Below, piece by piece: positions 13,961 through 27,264 of a DNA stretch of 64,000 nt (position 1 is its first letter; the number at the start of each line of letters is the position of its first letter). Made by a program: the position numbers and the translations under genes. Origin of the DNA: Rachycentron canadum. Its lineage: Eukaryota; Chordata; Actinopteri; Carangiformes; Rachycentridae. The notes below the pieces were generated by a model. The model did not search any database, was not told where the DNA came from, and saw only the letters and a list, made by a program, of their open reading frames with translations. The DNA lies in contig CM076661.1 of assembly GCA_038496675.1 (NCBI GenBank), positions 10,025,209-10,089,208 on the forward strand, given 5' to 3'.

Positions 13961-15704
13961 ACTGTATGAGGGAAAAAATAAGAAAAATATTCTGTCACTT
14001 ATAACTTAAGTATAATTTTTAGTGATATTTTGACAGGGATATATAGCTGAAATTACAGCACGGCTTTTATGTTTGGATATTTTGTGAGACAAGGTCACAA
14101 TCAGGATTTTAGCAGTGCAGAGCAGCAGCCCTTTTCAGTCTGACAAGAGAGACAGAAAAATGCATTAATGAGCATTATTGGAAAATTGACTGTATTAGAA
14201 TAAGTAAAATACAGTGCATGTGGCACAGAGATAAGCAAATAGCTAAAGGGCTGAAACTGGCTGACAATGTTGGCAGAATGGAAAATATGGCACAATGATG
14301 TCAATTGTTAAACAGCAGTTCTACAACCATTTTAAGCAACGTCCTCAGTTCTTTGCATTGACCATGTACTCTGTTTTGACGTGGTCTTTTTTATCATTTG
14401 GGTGACATAAGCAAATATAGCTTATTATTTAGTATCTTTTATTGATTTGAATTTGTTTGAATTACTGAGTCTCAAATGTTTCTGTTACATCCAGGCCATA
14501 TAAAAAAAATTCTTCTCTCTTTTTAAGTGCTTCCAGTTTGTGAGAACTGGCTCCCAAAAGCCATATTCTTCGTTTGGCCAATCTGGAAGATTCAGAGGAA
14601 GCAACATTTTTAGATTTCTTGAGCAGCTTTGACCCTTCACTCTTAACTTAGTGGTGAAAGGATATTTTCAGTAAATTACAGAGTAGCCAGGGAATGTTCG
14701 CAGGAAATATCCATAATACAATACGCACAGACCAGACATGGGTTAACAGATATAGGAATTTCCTGGTAGTGTTTAGAAGTGACTCATGGTTGTGTTACTT
14801 CAGCTTTTATTTTCAGAAACAATACTTAACACAGATTTTAAAGCGTTTTTGCTGAATGCTGCTCAGAAACAGCTGAAATGGTCTCTTCATCCCTGGATTG
14901 TGGCATAAAATGGCTCATAGACAGAACAAGAACAGCATCAAATTTGAAACCTCCCACAGCCAAAGACAAACACAGCGGACCATTACAATCTTAGTGACAT
15001 GTTGTGTCGATGATGGTTTCACACACAAAACCCAATTAAAACCTGCCCCATAATGCCAGGCTGAACATGGCATTGCAGAGCTGACCAGCTGGCAGAGTGT
15101 CCATTTTCCCCAAGTCCTTATGTCTATCCCATGATGCTGTGCACATCACAGCAGCCTTATTATAGCCCCTTCAGAGGAACAGGGTATGTGGGTGTGGGGG
15201 GTAGGGGGAGGGATGCAGAACACTCTCTTATTAGAGAATATAAATCACTGTAAATGGAGAATACATGCAAGTAGACAAGTATAGCTCAGTAGTCTGTGCA
15301 AGAGCTTTTAATCAGGTCACTGAGAGCCCAGACCTCTCTGCTCCCACTCTGCCCCCTCCGTCTGGAGGGTTCCACCAGGGGTGACCAAGAGGGGCACCGC
15401 TGACCCAGATTAGGAAAGGGTAGGTGTCTGTGTGTCTGAGTGTGTGGGAGCAGGAAGAATCAGCTGTGTATCATGTCTTAATCCCCACTGTTTCAATTCA
15501 TTAGTAGCACAAGGAAGAGACAAGTGTGTGTGCTCATGCATGTACACATACATGCACATAAGCTGGAACATACATGTGTGTGTGTTGGATGGGGGACAGA
15601 AGAAAGATGGGGTGTTAGAAGAGTACATTGTCAGTGACAGAAGGAGAAAGTCACTGCTGCAGCTCATCTTAGATTTCAGGGACCTACTTGACCTAGAAAC
15701 ACAT

Positions 15705-15705
<1 letters not shown>

Positions 15706-15754
<49 letters not shown>
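15706..15754. repeat. (CA)n microsatellite
   Basis: About 49 bases of pure CA. Confidence 0.96.
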
Positions 15755-15761
<7 letters not shown>

Positions 15762-18700
15762 ATACCCACCAGGGACCTAATGGCCTCTCTCTGTGTGTCT
15801 GTGTGAAGCCTGACCAGCTGATCCCCTGCAGCAGCAGCCGTAACGTCAGGCTCCTCTGCATCTTTCTTTCTCTCAATCCCTCTTTCTTTTGCTGTCTGAG
15901 TGTCTCTTTCTTCTTACTGCAACTTGTCCTCAAGTCTCTCTCACAATCATTTTCCACAGTAAAGTTCACTGCTTCACTCACCTTGTTGTCTTCATCGGGC
16001 TTGTGCAAATTCTTGTTTCTATCTCCTTCTGCAATTTAATACATTGTTATATTTGGTCAAAAATGTTGGGATTGGTTTATTTCCATTTTAGTCATTTTCT
16101 TTCACCACAACATCTCCTTCCAACAACTGAGCTGCAGTTAGAGCTCTTTTTTTCTCACAATACAGTTTAACAGCCAAACACTCTCTGTATATTTAATGTA
16201 CAAGCAACAGTCTGTGTGGGGTCGTACAAAGTATAGGCCCAGACATCCTTAATTACAAGACATTCTAGGTCAAATGAGTTTAAAGTGTATTTACCACAAA
16301 ATGTGCTTCTGGCAAAAGCAACATAGCAGCAATGACACAAGAGTATTTGTGATTATTATGGTCATCATCTGGTAGTCATCTGAAAATTACTGCATAGGTC
16401 TTGATTTTGGTTCAAAATTAAGCATGCAGCTCCACCAAAAGAGGCCAAGACTGGGTGTGGAGCCAGTTTGTCTCCATGCTGTCCGCGGACTCTCATTCTG
16501 GTGTTTATTTGCAGTTTTGAAAACAGAAGGATTGTTTTTGAAGCGAGATCAGTGCAGCGCTTCCATTAATGGTCATCCAATGGTAGACTACAGCAGCAAA
16601 TTCAGTGTCAAGTGTGGCTGTAAGTCATTCCAGGTCTGTCTGCTTGATATAGCCTGACAATAAGGGCTACTGGGCCGGATCTAAACTCCAGTCATGTCTC
16701 ATTCTGAAGTAATTTATGAATGCAATACATTATCATTTGTTTGTCAATGAGAAAACATCCATAATTCTAATTCAGAAACTGTTGCATTTTGTTTAAGAGG
16801 ATTGATAGAAGGTGTTATGACTCAGATTACCGCTGTCTACACCAACTGGCCCCAACCACAATCACCAAGTCTGACCTTAACTATGCTTACACAAAGCCAG
16901 ATGTTTATCCTCATCAGAATAGCTGCAGAATAGACGGCCTGTTCCAGTCAGGGTCGATGAAAACGACAAAACAATGGTGTGGCCAGCAGCTGGCAGCTTC
17001 TCCGTTTGCCCAGTCACACTGAGTATTATAGTCAGCTTGTTTTGGCCCTATGTAGTAACCATGGGCTTTATGGCCTTCTGTGGCTTGTGTCCCACCTGCT
17101 ACACATTTGCATTTATTCCTGCGGGGAAAGAGCATTAAAATATTCACACCCAAGGACATGGGCAGAGCCACCTGACAGCATGATACTGACAACAGCACAG
17201 TTCCCACAATGTGCAGCCACACCATAGTGAAACTATAGTCTAATGTGTTTTTTAATAAATATTGAGAATAAATATAGAAATGTTTACTTTAACTGATGGG
17301 TCGGAAGCTGAGATATCCTGACTCTCTCTCCCTTGTACAAGTCAAATTCCAAAACTTAAAAAAAAAAAAAATTCCCATGATCAACTTGGCAGCATGTTGT
17401 CTTCTTCCTGGAAAACGCCCACACCTTTCGTACTCCTCACCCTGAGTGTGTAACACAGACCTTTAAAAAAAGATATCCAGCACAATTTAGGATAATTCTG
17501 TCAACATCTCTATGGCATCATCAGCATTATTGCCTCAGACTTGACAAAGCTTCCCCCACAGACAAAGACATTATGCAACTGTTCCAAATCTATGTTGTAC
17601 TCTTTGGGATGAGTAAACTGGAGTTGTGTCATGTCTCACTGGTAACCACATGTGAAATGCTCTTGCTACTGCTGCAAACGAGAAATTCACTGTTTTGCTC
17701 AACCCCACAAAGTCTTTAGTGTATGATACTTATTAGCACAGCACAGCTGCGCTATGGTCTTAAACCATGTCCATATTGTTTTTGCATTCGCAAATAGACA
17801 GTACCGAGCTATGATGAGAAATTTGGGAGGGATTTGTGTTTGTTATGTATTTAAATCGCCGGGTTTGGTCTGCACGAGTCTTAACAACTTTCTACTTGTG
17901 ATTGGATCAACAGTGACAGTGTACTTTAGTATTAACAGACTCAGAAGAGGTCAAGGAATAATCCTGATCCTAACCCATGGAGTTTGTCATGTGGCCTACC
18001 ACCTACAATGGATACATGGTGGCTTATTTGTCAAATCAGTTAATGAAGCATGTTACATAAGGTGCCATGAAATCTAGAAATCAAGCAAGACTGAACGAAT
18101 AAATAACGGTGCACGGACTTTAACAAAAGACTCTAACATAAATAACAAGTGAGCAGCACAAATGAACAATGTGCATAAAATGTCATGTCACTGCCTGGGT
18201 CGCCAGGGACAAAAGCTTGGGATCTGTAGGCTGTTCAAAGCTGATGTAGACGACTGAAGCGCCTTTGATGAAGAACAGAGTGAAAACAGGGTGCAGAGGA
18301 GGAGGAATCCTGCATGACACACACACACACTCACACACACACACAACCGGGGTTACAAATGATGTTTCACTCTTCCTTGACACTCAATTATCCCTCCAAG
18401 ATGGGCCTGCACTTGTGGATAATAAAAGATAGCCTTCTGTATACAACACTGCTGCTCCATGTGACATTGTGGTGGTTAACCCACTCTGCCTCTCTGGTCT
18501 CCCTCCCCTCCTCCCCTCTCCTCTCTCAAGATGACCCTCATTACTCTGCACCCCGTACTGATCTTAACAGACTAAAAGAGACACTTGTGAGACACATGTT
18601 GAGAGAAGGTGCTTTTGTAGGTAAAGATGAGTGGAGGGGGCAGATTCAGAACAGGAATGGAAACACATTCAGTCATAGAAGTGGAACAGATGTTTATGCT

Positions 18701-18996
18701 TGTTATTATGTGATAGTTTTATTTCCCTCCTTGGTAGTATTTGGTTGTTAATAAAATATAGTGGATTGGAATTTAATTGAGAGGGAGGGAGGGGGGACTG
18801 CTAATTATGCATGGCGATTGTTGATGGCTTGATTGTCTGCGTCCAGCTGCACGGAGGAGCGGGGAGAGGGAGAGGGGAGGCGGGGAGAGAAGCAGACTCA
18901 CTGACGCCAGGCTCGGAATTCTCCCATCCATTGAAAGAGAGACCCGATTGTGTCCGGGGCCTTTCCGACAAGCACCTGATCCCTGCCCAGACACAC

Positions 18997-18998
<2 letters not shown>

Positions 18999-19051
<53 letters not shown>

Positions 19052-19052
19052 N

Positions 19053-19106
<54 letters not shown>

Positions 19107-19110
19107 TGTG
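18999..19110. repeat. (GT)n microsatellite with an N
   Basis: About 110 bases of GT with a phase shift and one N at 19051-19052, again probably an assembly join. Confidence 0.96.
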
Positions 19111-20354
19111 AGGCACAGATTTACGCACCGGGAACTCTGGAATCTGCAGACAAGCGCTGTCATGGGTATCAGAGGGAAATACTGGCATTAAAAAAAAAAA
19201 ATCTTAGAAATAGCACCTGGTTCTTAAAATGACTGTAGGATCTCAGAGGCGGTGCTTTCTGTTGATCATCAAACACAAATTGAATAATGTTTATTCTATT
19301 CCTGTGGAGGCCTGTAATCCCAAACGCCTCATCTATTTTACCCAATCCCTGCCCCAGCAGTTTGCTCAGTCAGCTAATACAAACAATTATTTTCCCACCA
19401 GACCTGGGAAATTTGGGGCAATATTTGTCCTCCCCTTGACATATTTAAGAAAGATATTTGAGGTCAAAGTCTTGTTTGGATTCTCTGTACCACTCACACA
19501 ATATATCTCTAAAATAGTTCAGCACCAAAGTCCTGTCTCACGGTTCAATATTTGTGGTTTGCTGTAAAGTGAGGTTGCTGAGTAGCTTGTCATGCGTGGG
19601 GTGGGCGGAGGTGGGTGGTGGTGGTGGGGGGGGGGGGGTTGCCAGTAAGAAGACAGTGTGACTTGAACATCTGTTAAACCTCTGCGTGATGGGGAAGATA
19701 TCTTTAGCTTTTACGCACAAACGTGGCCGTAATGAAGATAAGAATGTAATGTGCTTACTTACTCATCATCTTGAAAGAGCACGTTTTGGTTTACACTCTC
19801 TTTTTTATTTGTGAGGTAACATAATTTTAAATTTCCCAACGGCCTCGCCAAACTTGCAATACACTTCAACCTAAATGAGATAGTTCCAGCCCTGGGCTCT
19901 GAGGGGTTGCAAAATGGATGTGAACTCGTACAGGCTGGCACCCTGGGACCGTTGAGCAACTATTTTCTTTATCTAACTGCAGTACAAAGCCTACATCACT
20001 TGGCAGTGTAGAGTTAGATTTCGGTTCGTCGTGGCTTTAATAATGATCATTCTGACTGTGGACGGTCTCTAGACTATCCTCTCCTGTTATTTTATATGAA
20101 GAGGTTGGTCTCCGGGCTATGTTGGTTTTATTCATCATTACACAAGTTAAAGAGAATTTGGAGAAGTTTCACTAAGTGCAACTTCAGACAAGAGCAGGGA
20201 AGCGTGCGGGGTGGGGGGTGGGAGGGGGGCTGTGAGTGACAGACCCGAACAACCAATGGGCTCTCCGAGCGCCTGTGCTTCTCTCCCCTCTGGTGGTGGA
20301 CGGGGGAGGGCGGGCCGTCTGCCAAAGAGAGGAGTGCGCGTCGGGGTGAATGGA

Positions 20355-20384
20355 TGACGTCGGGAGGCTGGCGCCAGCATGTCT
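20355..20384 (+). promoter_or_regulatory. BMP response element with adjacent CRE-like site, ID3 upstream
   Basis: The sequence GGCGCC, five spacer bases, then GTCT lies at 20370-20384. This is an exact match to the bipartite BMP response element bound by SMAD1/5 and SMAD4 in vertebrate ID genes. A CRE-like TGACGTC lies just upstream at 20355-20361. The element is about 1.05 kb 5' of the ID3 TATA box, close to the distance known for the distal element of mouse Id1. The surrounding 200 bases are GC-rich compared with the flanks. The motif match is seen; the function is inferred from the family. Confidence 0.72.
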
Positions 20385-21338
20385 GGGACTGGCGCGTTAG
20401 ATCAACACAGCTGGGCCGGGATAGGACACACAGCTGGCTCAGGGCTGCATTCCTCCACAAAACAGGATTGTGAGAAAAGGGGAAAATAAGACCCAAATAG
20501 GAGCAGAACGGGACGTGCTTTGATGTAAACTGAAAGGCAGCAACTTTTGGAAATGTTGAAATATAATTTTCTTATAACACTCACCCAAGAGAGGTTAGAA
20601 TGGCAGTAAGTGACTTTACAGCTTTATTCTTGTGCGAGTTAGAGACATTTCAAATGGCACTATATACATTCAGTGAGTCTTTTGGTATATCCATTTAAGC
20701 GAACAAACATAAATAATTAGTCAGTTAACACATATCCATTGACTGATCACTATAATGATTTTGGTTTATGGTACTAAATTCATGTAGAAATAACTTTGCC
20801 ATCCACTGACCTTTTACCTATATTATACAAAGATTATATTTTCAAAATTGTGATCTTTCTATGAGCATGTTTCATGCTAGTGTGCCCTGGATTAAGAACA
20901 GACACAAATGAGGAATGTAAAAAAAAAAAGATTCAATATTATAGGGAAGGAGGTTTCAAGGGGTTGACAGTCAGGCATAAACAGTCACCGCTCATAATGG
21001 ATATACAGTAATTCATAACTAATAGAAAAGCTTTCCAATGGAACATCTGCGTGAGAAGATGGACACAGGATGACTGTGGAAGATTTGTTTTTGTGGACTT
21101 GTATGAAAGTAGAAGTGGGATAGAAAGTGCAGTTAAGTCCTTCTCGTCTGTTTCTGCTCGGTGTGAATTTAAATCAGACCATTCTTCTCTTTACAACTTG
21201 AGCTGGAGACCTTTTCTATGTATTTTTTAAGTAAATAAAAACAACCTGAAAGAGGTAACTAATTGATTGACAGTCTCCTTCAGGCATCCCATCCCAATTT
21301 CCTCATTCTTTCCAGCCTCTGCCACAAGGTAACATCAG

Positions 21339-21423
21339 CCAATGAGAGCGGGCCTGCTCGTTACACTGGCCAATCAGAGAGCGATGCGAGAAAGGGGGCG
21401 TCAGCGGGCGCGCAGTGTATAAA
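21339..21423 (+). promoter_or_regulatory. ID3 core promoter: two CCAAT boxes and a TATA box
   Basis: CCAAT motifs lie at 21339-21343 and 21370-21374, followed by TATAAA at 21418-21423. Transcription would begin at about 21445-21455, giving a 5'UTR of about 120 bases that includes a TTG repeat and contains no upstream ATG. Confidence 0.75.
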
Positions 21424-21572
21424 GAGGTAACTGTACGCTGCTGTCACAGTACTGTAGCTTTTCAGGGACAGTGATAGGAAGACCACAACAAGGAGAAACA
21501 CATCGCCGCCGCATATTCAAACACAGAGCCGAGTCTTGTTGTTGTTGTTGTTGTTTCGCGTCTGTTTCCGCC

Positions 21573-21872
21573 ATGAAAGCCATCAGTCCCGTCCGCTCGG
21601 TGAGGAGCTGCTACAAGGCCGTGTGCTGCATCTCGGAGCAGAGTCTCGCCATCAGCCGGAATAAACACTCGTGTCTGGAGGAGCCGGTGAGCGCCCTGTG
21701 CGACATGAACGACTGCTACTCCAAGCTGAAGGAGCTGGTGCCCAGCATCCCGCAGAACAAGTCGGTCAGTCAGGTGGAGATCCTGCAGCATGTCATCGAC
21801 TACATCTTCGACCTGCAGATCGCGCTGGAGGCGGAGGACACAGCCACGCCGGAGATGGTGTTGTCAATAAAG
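21573..21872 (+). CDS. id3: ID3 coding exon 1
   Basis: Residues 1-100, containing the entire HLH. The donor is AAG followed by GTGAGG. Reading into the intron meets a stop after two more codons (TAG at 21879-21881). Confidence 0.95.
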
Positions 21873-22074
21873 GTGAGGTAGAGCTGCCTGCAGCAGGGTG
21901 GACGGATGCCTGTCCCTCGACCCTGACATTACATTACCTAACCGCAAATTTTCTGTCGCTCTTTGCACAGCAGATCCTCAGATTGTCCTTTTATATAATT
22001 TAAACCCAGTTCTGTGAATTTTAGTTAGTTAGGTAGTTTAGGTAGTTAATTCCACCTTTGAAACTCCATCTGCG

Positions 22075-22141
<67 letters not shown>

Positions 22142-22339
22142 GCAGTAGCAGATGATGTTTGTCTCATATGTGATGTTGTGGGAAAGCACGTTACACCCCC
22201 ACAACGCCAGTTATTCCTGATTATACGTATTGATAATAATGCTGTTACCAGTTTCTAAAACTGTTTCTCCTTTCTGTTCATTCAGACTGCGGACCTCACT
22301 CGCAATTTCTCCAAAGAAGAAGGGCGGTTGTGCCACTAG
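21573..22339 (+). CDS. id3: ID3, DNA-binding protein inhibitor (HLH, no basic region)
   Basis: Two coding exons, 21573-21872 and 22286-22339, joined in phase 0, encode 117 aa (human ID3 has 119). The start ATG is the first after the TATA box. The N-terminus carries the ID-family SPVR motif with the CDK-site serine at residue 5, then the ID3-type CYKAVCC segment. The helix-loop-helix spans about residues 45-85 (MNDCYSKLKELVP, then VEILQHVIDYI). There is no basic region before it, so it dimerises with bHLH factors such as E proteins and blocks their DNA binding. The tail ends in RLCH, like the SFCH end of human ID3, which separates it from ID1, ID2 and ID4. ID proteins are nuclear and cytoplasmic, short-lived and BMP-induced; the upstream element at 20370 fits this. 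Synteny with E2F2 and ASAP3 supports ID3. Confidence 0.95.
22077..22140. repeat. (TG)n microsatellite in ID3 intron 1
   Basis: About 64 bases of pure TG about 145 bases before the acceptor of exon 2. Confidence 0.96.
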
Positions 22340-22359
22340 GACGAGGATGACAGATTATG
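22286..22359 (+). CDS. id3: ID3 exon 2 (last coding exon)
   Basis: Residues 101-117 and the stop TAG at 22337-22339. The exon probably continues 20 bases as 3'UTR to a donor at 22360 (G followed by GTACAT), because ID genes commonly carry a second intron just after the stop. The acceptor is TTCAG before ACT. Confidence 0.85.
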
Positions 22360-22804
22360 GTACATATTTATCTTTTATTCCCCTCTCTTTGCAATCTTAA
22401 TATCTTCCTAAATAATAATTATTATTATTATTATAAATAAGTCACAAGTTATCACAAGGTGCTTAGAAACATGGGTCTTCTGCTAGATTGGAATTACAAC
22501 AGTGCCTCTTTTTGACTTTCAAAAGAAAATGAATTTAAAAAAAAAAAAAAAAAAGAACTTATAAATACCAGGGAGAAAAGCGTAAGCATTGATGTGCTGG
22601 GACATGAAGGTCGCCTTACCCTCCACATTCAGCACAGTTGCCAATTAGACAGGCCAGTGAATGTGTAGCGGATTCATTGCTATCTGCCTGGGGTTAATGA
22701 AAGTTCCATGCTAGGCGCCAGTCTGTCTGCTCCCCTCTGCAGGGAGGGAGGGAGGGAGAGAGGGAGAGATCTGACTTCACTTTTCTTCCTTTCTCTCAAT
22801 GCAG

Positions 22805-23560
22805 GTGCAGGGAAACACATGTCTCCACTTCACTCCGGGCAAGAGGACAAGAGGGGCAGAAAGGGTGGGATAGGTATTTGGGAGAGAAGGAGAAGAAGAA
22901 GAAAAAGAAGAAGGAGGAGGAGGAGGGAGGTAGAGGCTTTAAAGAAAGAAAGAAAAGTCAGAGAAAAGTGGACTGTTTCCTAGATGAGTGGGGATCAACA
23001 GCAGTGCATGAGCAAGAAAACAGAGACTCATTCTTTGGCCCCTGGACAGACAAGTTAACACACCAAAGCAGAAGCCAGGATTGGAAACTGAAAGCAAGAG
23101 GCTTTGTATGCCCTCCTCAACAAACCTGGGATTCCCTATAGATAGAAGTAGAAATATTGGTACATTGTTGTTTAATTTTCCCTTTTATGTTGCATTCCAA
23201 ACAAACTTTATGTGGGTCAAACTCACACCCAACCTGAACCTATCATTATCTCACACAATTCCCCCCTGCATTATTTCCACCACCCCCTTCCAGCCACCCC
23301 AAAAAAATCAAATCTGTTTTCCAATGATCTGGAGACTGTTACAACTTCATCCGAATGTGTACATATCTGCTGTGGGTATGTAAGGTGTGAGTCAATTTGG
23401 TATAATCAGAACTCTATACTAGAGTTTATTGTAAATGTTTGTAGGGATTGTGTTATTTCTACAGACAAATGTTATGTGAGTTTCATAAACTCTTTATTAT
23501 AAAGTTTGCTTTGTATGTATGTTCTTATGTAATGAAATAAAAAAAAAAAAAGAAGATGTG
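22805..23560 (+). other. id3: ID3 3'UTR exon 3 (predicted)
   Basis: A pyrimidine-rich acceptor ending in GCAG at 22801-22804 matches the 3'UTR intron expected for ID genes. The presumed exon contains a purine-rich AAG/GAG tract at about 22880-22975 and ends near a poly(A) signal AATAAA at 23536-23541. The exact cleavage site is not visible. Confidence 0.6.
23536..23541 (+). other. Poly(A) signal, ID3
   Basis: Canonical AATAAA about 1.2 kb after the ID3 stop, immediately followed by an A-rich run. Confidence 0.65.
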
Positions 23561-23599
23561 AACCAATTTGCTGGATACATTATTTTGATATGAAATAAT

Positions 23600-26500
23600 G
23601 AATGAGTTTGAACTCAAGTCGTGTTCTTCAGAAGGTAAAAGTGATGCTGACAAGCCTTTTTGGCTTTGGATGACGGTGAAATGCTGATACAACAGGATGT
23701 TTTCGGATGAATCTTGAGGTTGAGTGGTTGGAAATCAAACGAAGGGAGTTTCCTGTGAGAGCTTCTATTTTTCCAAAGAATGACTTAACAGCAGCTTAAA
23801 GCGGATGAACTATGTAAAACGTGTAGAGGATGTTTTGTGATCATAAGACAACCTTTCTGATCATTCATAAACCATGAAAACCGAGATTCTCTAGGTCAAC
23901 ATTCATGACATCAGTATGTGTTTGAATATGGCGCCTTGACCTGGCAGAAGAGCACCACCTGTAATAGAGCATTCATGCAACTTTACCTATAAGAAGACTT
24001 TCTCTAGCCCTTGAATGGCTATAATATGTACAGGAGAGAATCAGTTTGGAGGAATCTTACATTAACTGTCTTAGATGACAGGTTCTGTAAATTAATGTTA
24101 CTGTACTTAACTGGTCTCAAGAGCTTGACAAACTACACCATCTAGTGGATCAATCTGGGATTTCAGGCATCAAAAGTTGGCACGTACAGTATGAACAGTG
24201 CGTCATCTGGTTAATCAGCAACAATAAAGAAACGATTTGTGGGTTTTATTGCCCTTCTCGTTATTTACTGACGATAAACTGAACAATAAGTCACTCCAGT
24301 ATGTTGAATTATTGAACACAGAACACGTTGGGTTCTACCCTTCAGTGCACTGGAAATAAAGGGGTGGCATCTCCATCTAGTGGAAAAAAATGGTTATTGG
24401 CTCAGAGAAAGTCCAAGGTTACTGCACATTTAACATAAAGAGACATTAAGAATATGAACTATAAGGTATGAACACTATCATATCACTCTGCAGTAAATAC
24501 TACCTCTTAGGACTTCATATTTATATGATTGTCAGTTTTTTTGATTAGTCTATTTATTCATTGTTAAAACTATGTAAATGACAGGACAATAATTCATGAA
24601 CCCCCAAACATACAGTACCATGACAAACAATAGCATGGAGCAGTTTGAACTCCTTCAAGGATCCCCGGGGGTCCCCAATGAAAAGGGGCATCATTTATTT
24701 TCACTATAATTCCATTCATAAGTAACACAGTGACATAATGTATTGATGGGTTTCAAACACTTTCATTTATTAAACCTCTTGTCGAATGGGGGACCCTGGG
24801 ACATAATCTTATCAAACGTGTGCCCATGGTCTACTTGTCAGTGTTAGTTTAGTGAACCTTGTGAAAACCAGTGGCACAGAGAGACACCGCACTGACACAT
24901 AAATCAATAATAAACATTTTATTAGTATCTGTATTTTTTGCATTGTTATTCTATTAGACTGTATTCATCTCATGTCCATTAACCACATTATACAAATTGG
25001 GGGTTTTTTTCAATCAAAAGGAACAGGCTACAAAGATAAACCAGTGTTGATTGTTGAGGCCAAAGTAATGCAGATGAGCTACCAGTCTTCACCACAAGAT
25101 GGAAGCATTAGACGAGGATGCAACAACTGTCTGAAACACTAGCTAAGTTACAAGCTAAGCTAATAGCTTTTCCCCTGGCAACAAATCCAAATTGGTTTGA
25201 TACTAGACAGTGATTAATAAGCATAAAGCGAAGAACAAAGCAACTCAAAGCAGCAGGCTAAAGTGTAATCCAAGGATTTCATCAGTCACATGAGCTGCAC
25301 ACAATCAGCTCAGAATTAGTACAGTTATGTGATGAAGTTCTGGCATGTGTCAAAAAAGAGGCTGCATTACTATGCATATTAGCTGTTGATGTGACAGCAC
25401 ATTGTATGTTTGTTGGGCCCTGTAGTGAGCCTCAGTGTGAGGTTTCACACACTATACTTACAGTCACTTTAAACATGTAAGACATTTTTATTTCTTGCCT
25501 TTTAAATACAATGTGACTTGATAAAGGTTTTTCAGTCTAGAAAACAGCAATGAATAATACTTATAATAATAATAAAAATAACATAAATATAAGAAATGGC
25601 ATCAAAACTGTACTGTTTTACTTCTATTTTGCCCCCACAGCCGTTGTGATGATCAGTTTGTGTGGCTCATTGTATGTTCAGCCCTGTATCAGCACTAGGC
25701 CAAGCCCAGTCTCTCTAACAAGACAAGTAACATATGCTTTTAAAATGCAACTACAAATGAGAAAACTAGAAGACATTCATTGATGCCATTAACTCCTATG
25801 TCTTCAGCAGAAAAATGAACATGGGACAACACTGAACTAACTCAGAACAGTGCAATATACAGAGACGTTGCAGACATGGCTCACAGAATGTGAACAAAGT
25901 ACGAATCCAAATTCCCACAACTGAATGTGGATTGAGCAACACAACTAATGAGTTGTACTGCAGTTTGTAGAAATGTTCAAAAGAGGATGAGACAGTGGGT
26001 GGAGATGGTTTGAGTTGCATTATGTGGAGATCGCCATAGCAGTTCAGTTGGTATTTCTTGTGTCTACCATCTGTTTAATGTTGCAATAGCTACAAAGCAA
26101 ATTTCTTAACCAACAGACAATAAACAACTATCTTATCTAAATCTAATAAGCAGCTCAGTGTGTCAGCTTTTTCACTCTTAGTCCTTTATATATGCTGTAT
26201 GTACAGTCATCAGATGCTATCTTGAGTGAATAAAATATTATCTTATATTGCATTCAGAGTATATTTAAATTGATTATAAATATTCTGAAATATAGTTCAA
26301 ATTGAGGTATGACAATAGGCCTGCTTTGGCTGGGAGTCTTCTTTGCCTTGTCCAATGGGTGTCAAGTCATATGGCTTGGGTCTGGTAGCTGTGGATGGGG
26401 GAGGGGTTGTTTTCTTTCAATATCTCCTCTGAGCCAATAAGCAAGAGTGCGACTGAATGAATCCAATTATCATCTACAAACTAACCCCAGCAACACCTTG

Positions 26501-27200
26501 CGCCAGGCCACAATACACTTTCATCAAATAGAGTATTAAATGAAGAGAGTAAAGAATGTAACAGCTCCTTTCTTATTTTACAGAGATGATCCAGGAAAAA
26601 TATTCTTTATACACAATTACATGTTATTCATACATGTAATTGTAACATACATACTGTTCTCAGCGTTACATTTCTAAGTGTCTAATTTTAATAGCCTACA
26701 TTTTATTGTGGTTTGATAACTAAATAAAAACATTCACCACTATTTTAAAAGTATATATCTGATTGTTCCACTTCTTGAGTGAGGCTAGACCTAACTCATA
26801 GTAAATACACATTTTCAATGACTATCAAGTTAAATATTCAAATATCGCAATTCAATTTTGTTGATACAGGTTTACATTACACAAATTATACACGTTTTCT
26901 ATCCATTTTTTCACATGTAAAACCTATGACCTCGAATATAGAATGAAGTTTTGTTTTTATGTCTCTGTTGATATGATGCAAGATGTAGGTCAAAATGTTG
27001 CTTATCTTATCTTATAATACTCTAATAATTTTTATAATGTCGTATAGTAAAAAAAAAAAAAAAGTGTGCTGGTAACAAAGCTACAGCTCTTATGTTTGAC
27101 TGTATACAATAGACTCGTTCAGATTCAAACTACTAAGTTGTCATTGTCTCCAACTTAGCCCTGGTGATAAAGGGACTTTATGCCCCAAACCTGTGCTACT
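23600..27200. other. Gene-free region between ID3 and E2F2
   Basis: A/T-rich DNA with many stops in all frames. I see no exon, RNA gene or long repeat. A few short phrases such as 'catctagtgg' (24140s and 24370s) recur and are often found in dispersed fish repeats, but they are too short to name a family. Confidence 0.6.
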
Positions 27201-27264
27201 GTCCCTTTAAGAGGACGAGCAACAACTGTTTTATGCAAATGTGACACGCCGAACGTGCCGCGAG

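Larger units (their letters stand above)
1..20300. other. Gene-free region upstream of ID3
   Basis: I see no convincing exon on either strand. The open frames here are short, are often made of CA/TG repeat translation, and show no family I recognise. The stretch contains many CA/TG microsatellites, A/T-rich unique DNA, at least one probable dispersed repeat near 13.8 kb, and a few transcription-factor-like motif clusters (12091-12117 and around 18.8 kb). By position it is where distal ID3 enhancers could lie, but that is inference. Diverged exons or non-coding RNAs could have been missed by eye. Confidence 0.6.

Noticed and set aside
18801..19232. Open frames of repeated His-Thr or Cys-Val residues on both strands
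   Set aside because: Translations of the TG microsatellite; the same applies at 4470-4961, 11002-11210 and 39173-39706.
20128..20496. Minus-strand frame of 122 codons upstream of ID3
   Set aside because: GC-rich promoter sequence; no recognisable domain and it overlaps the BMP element.
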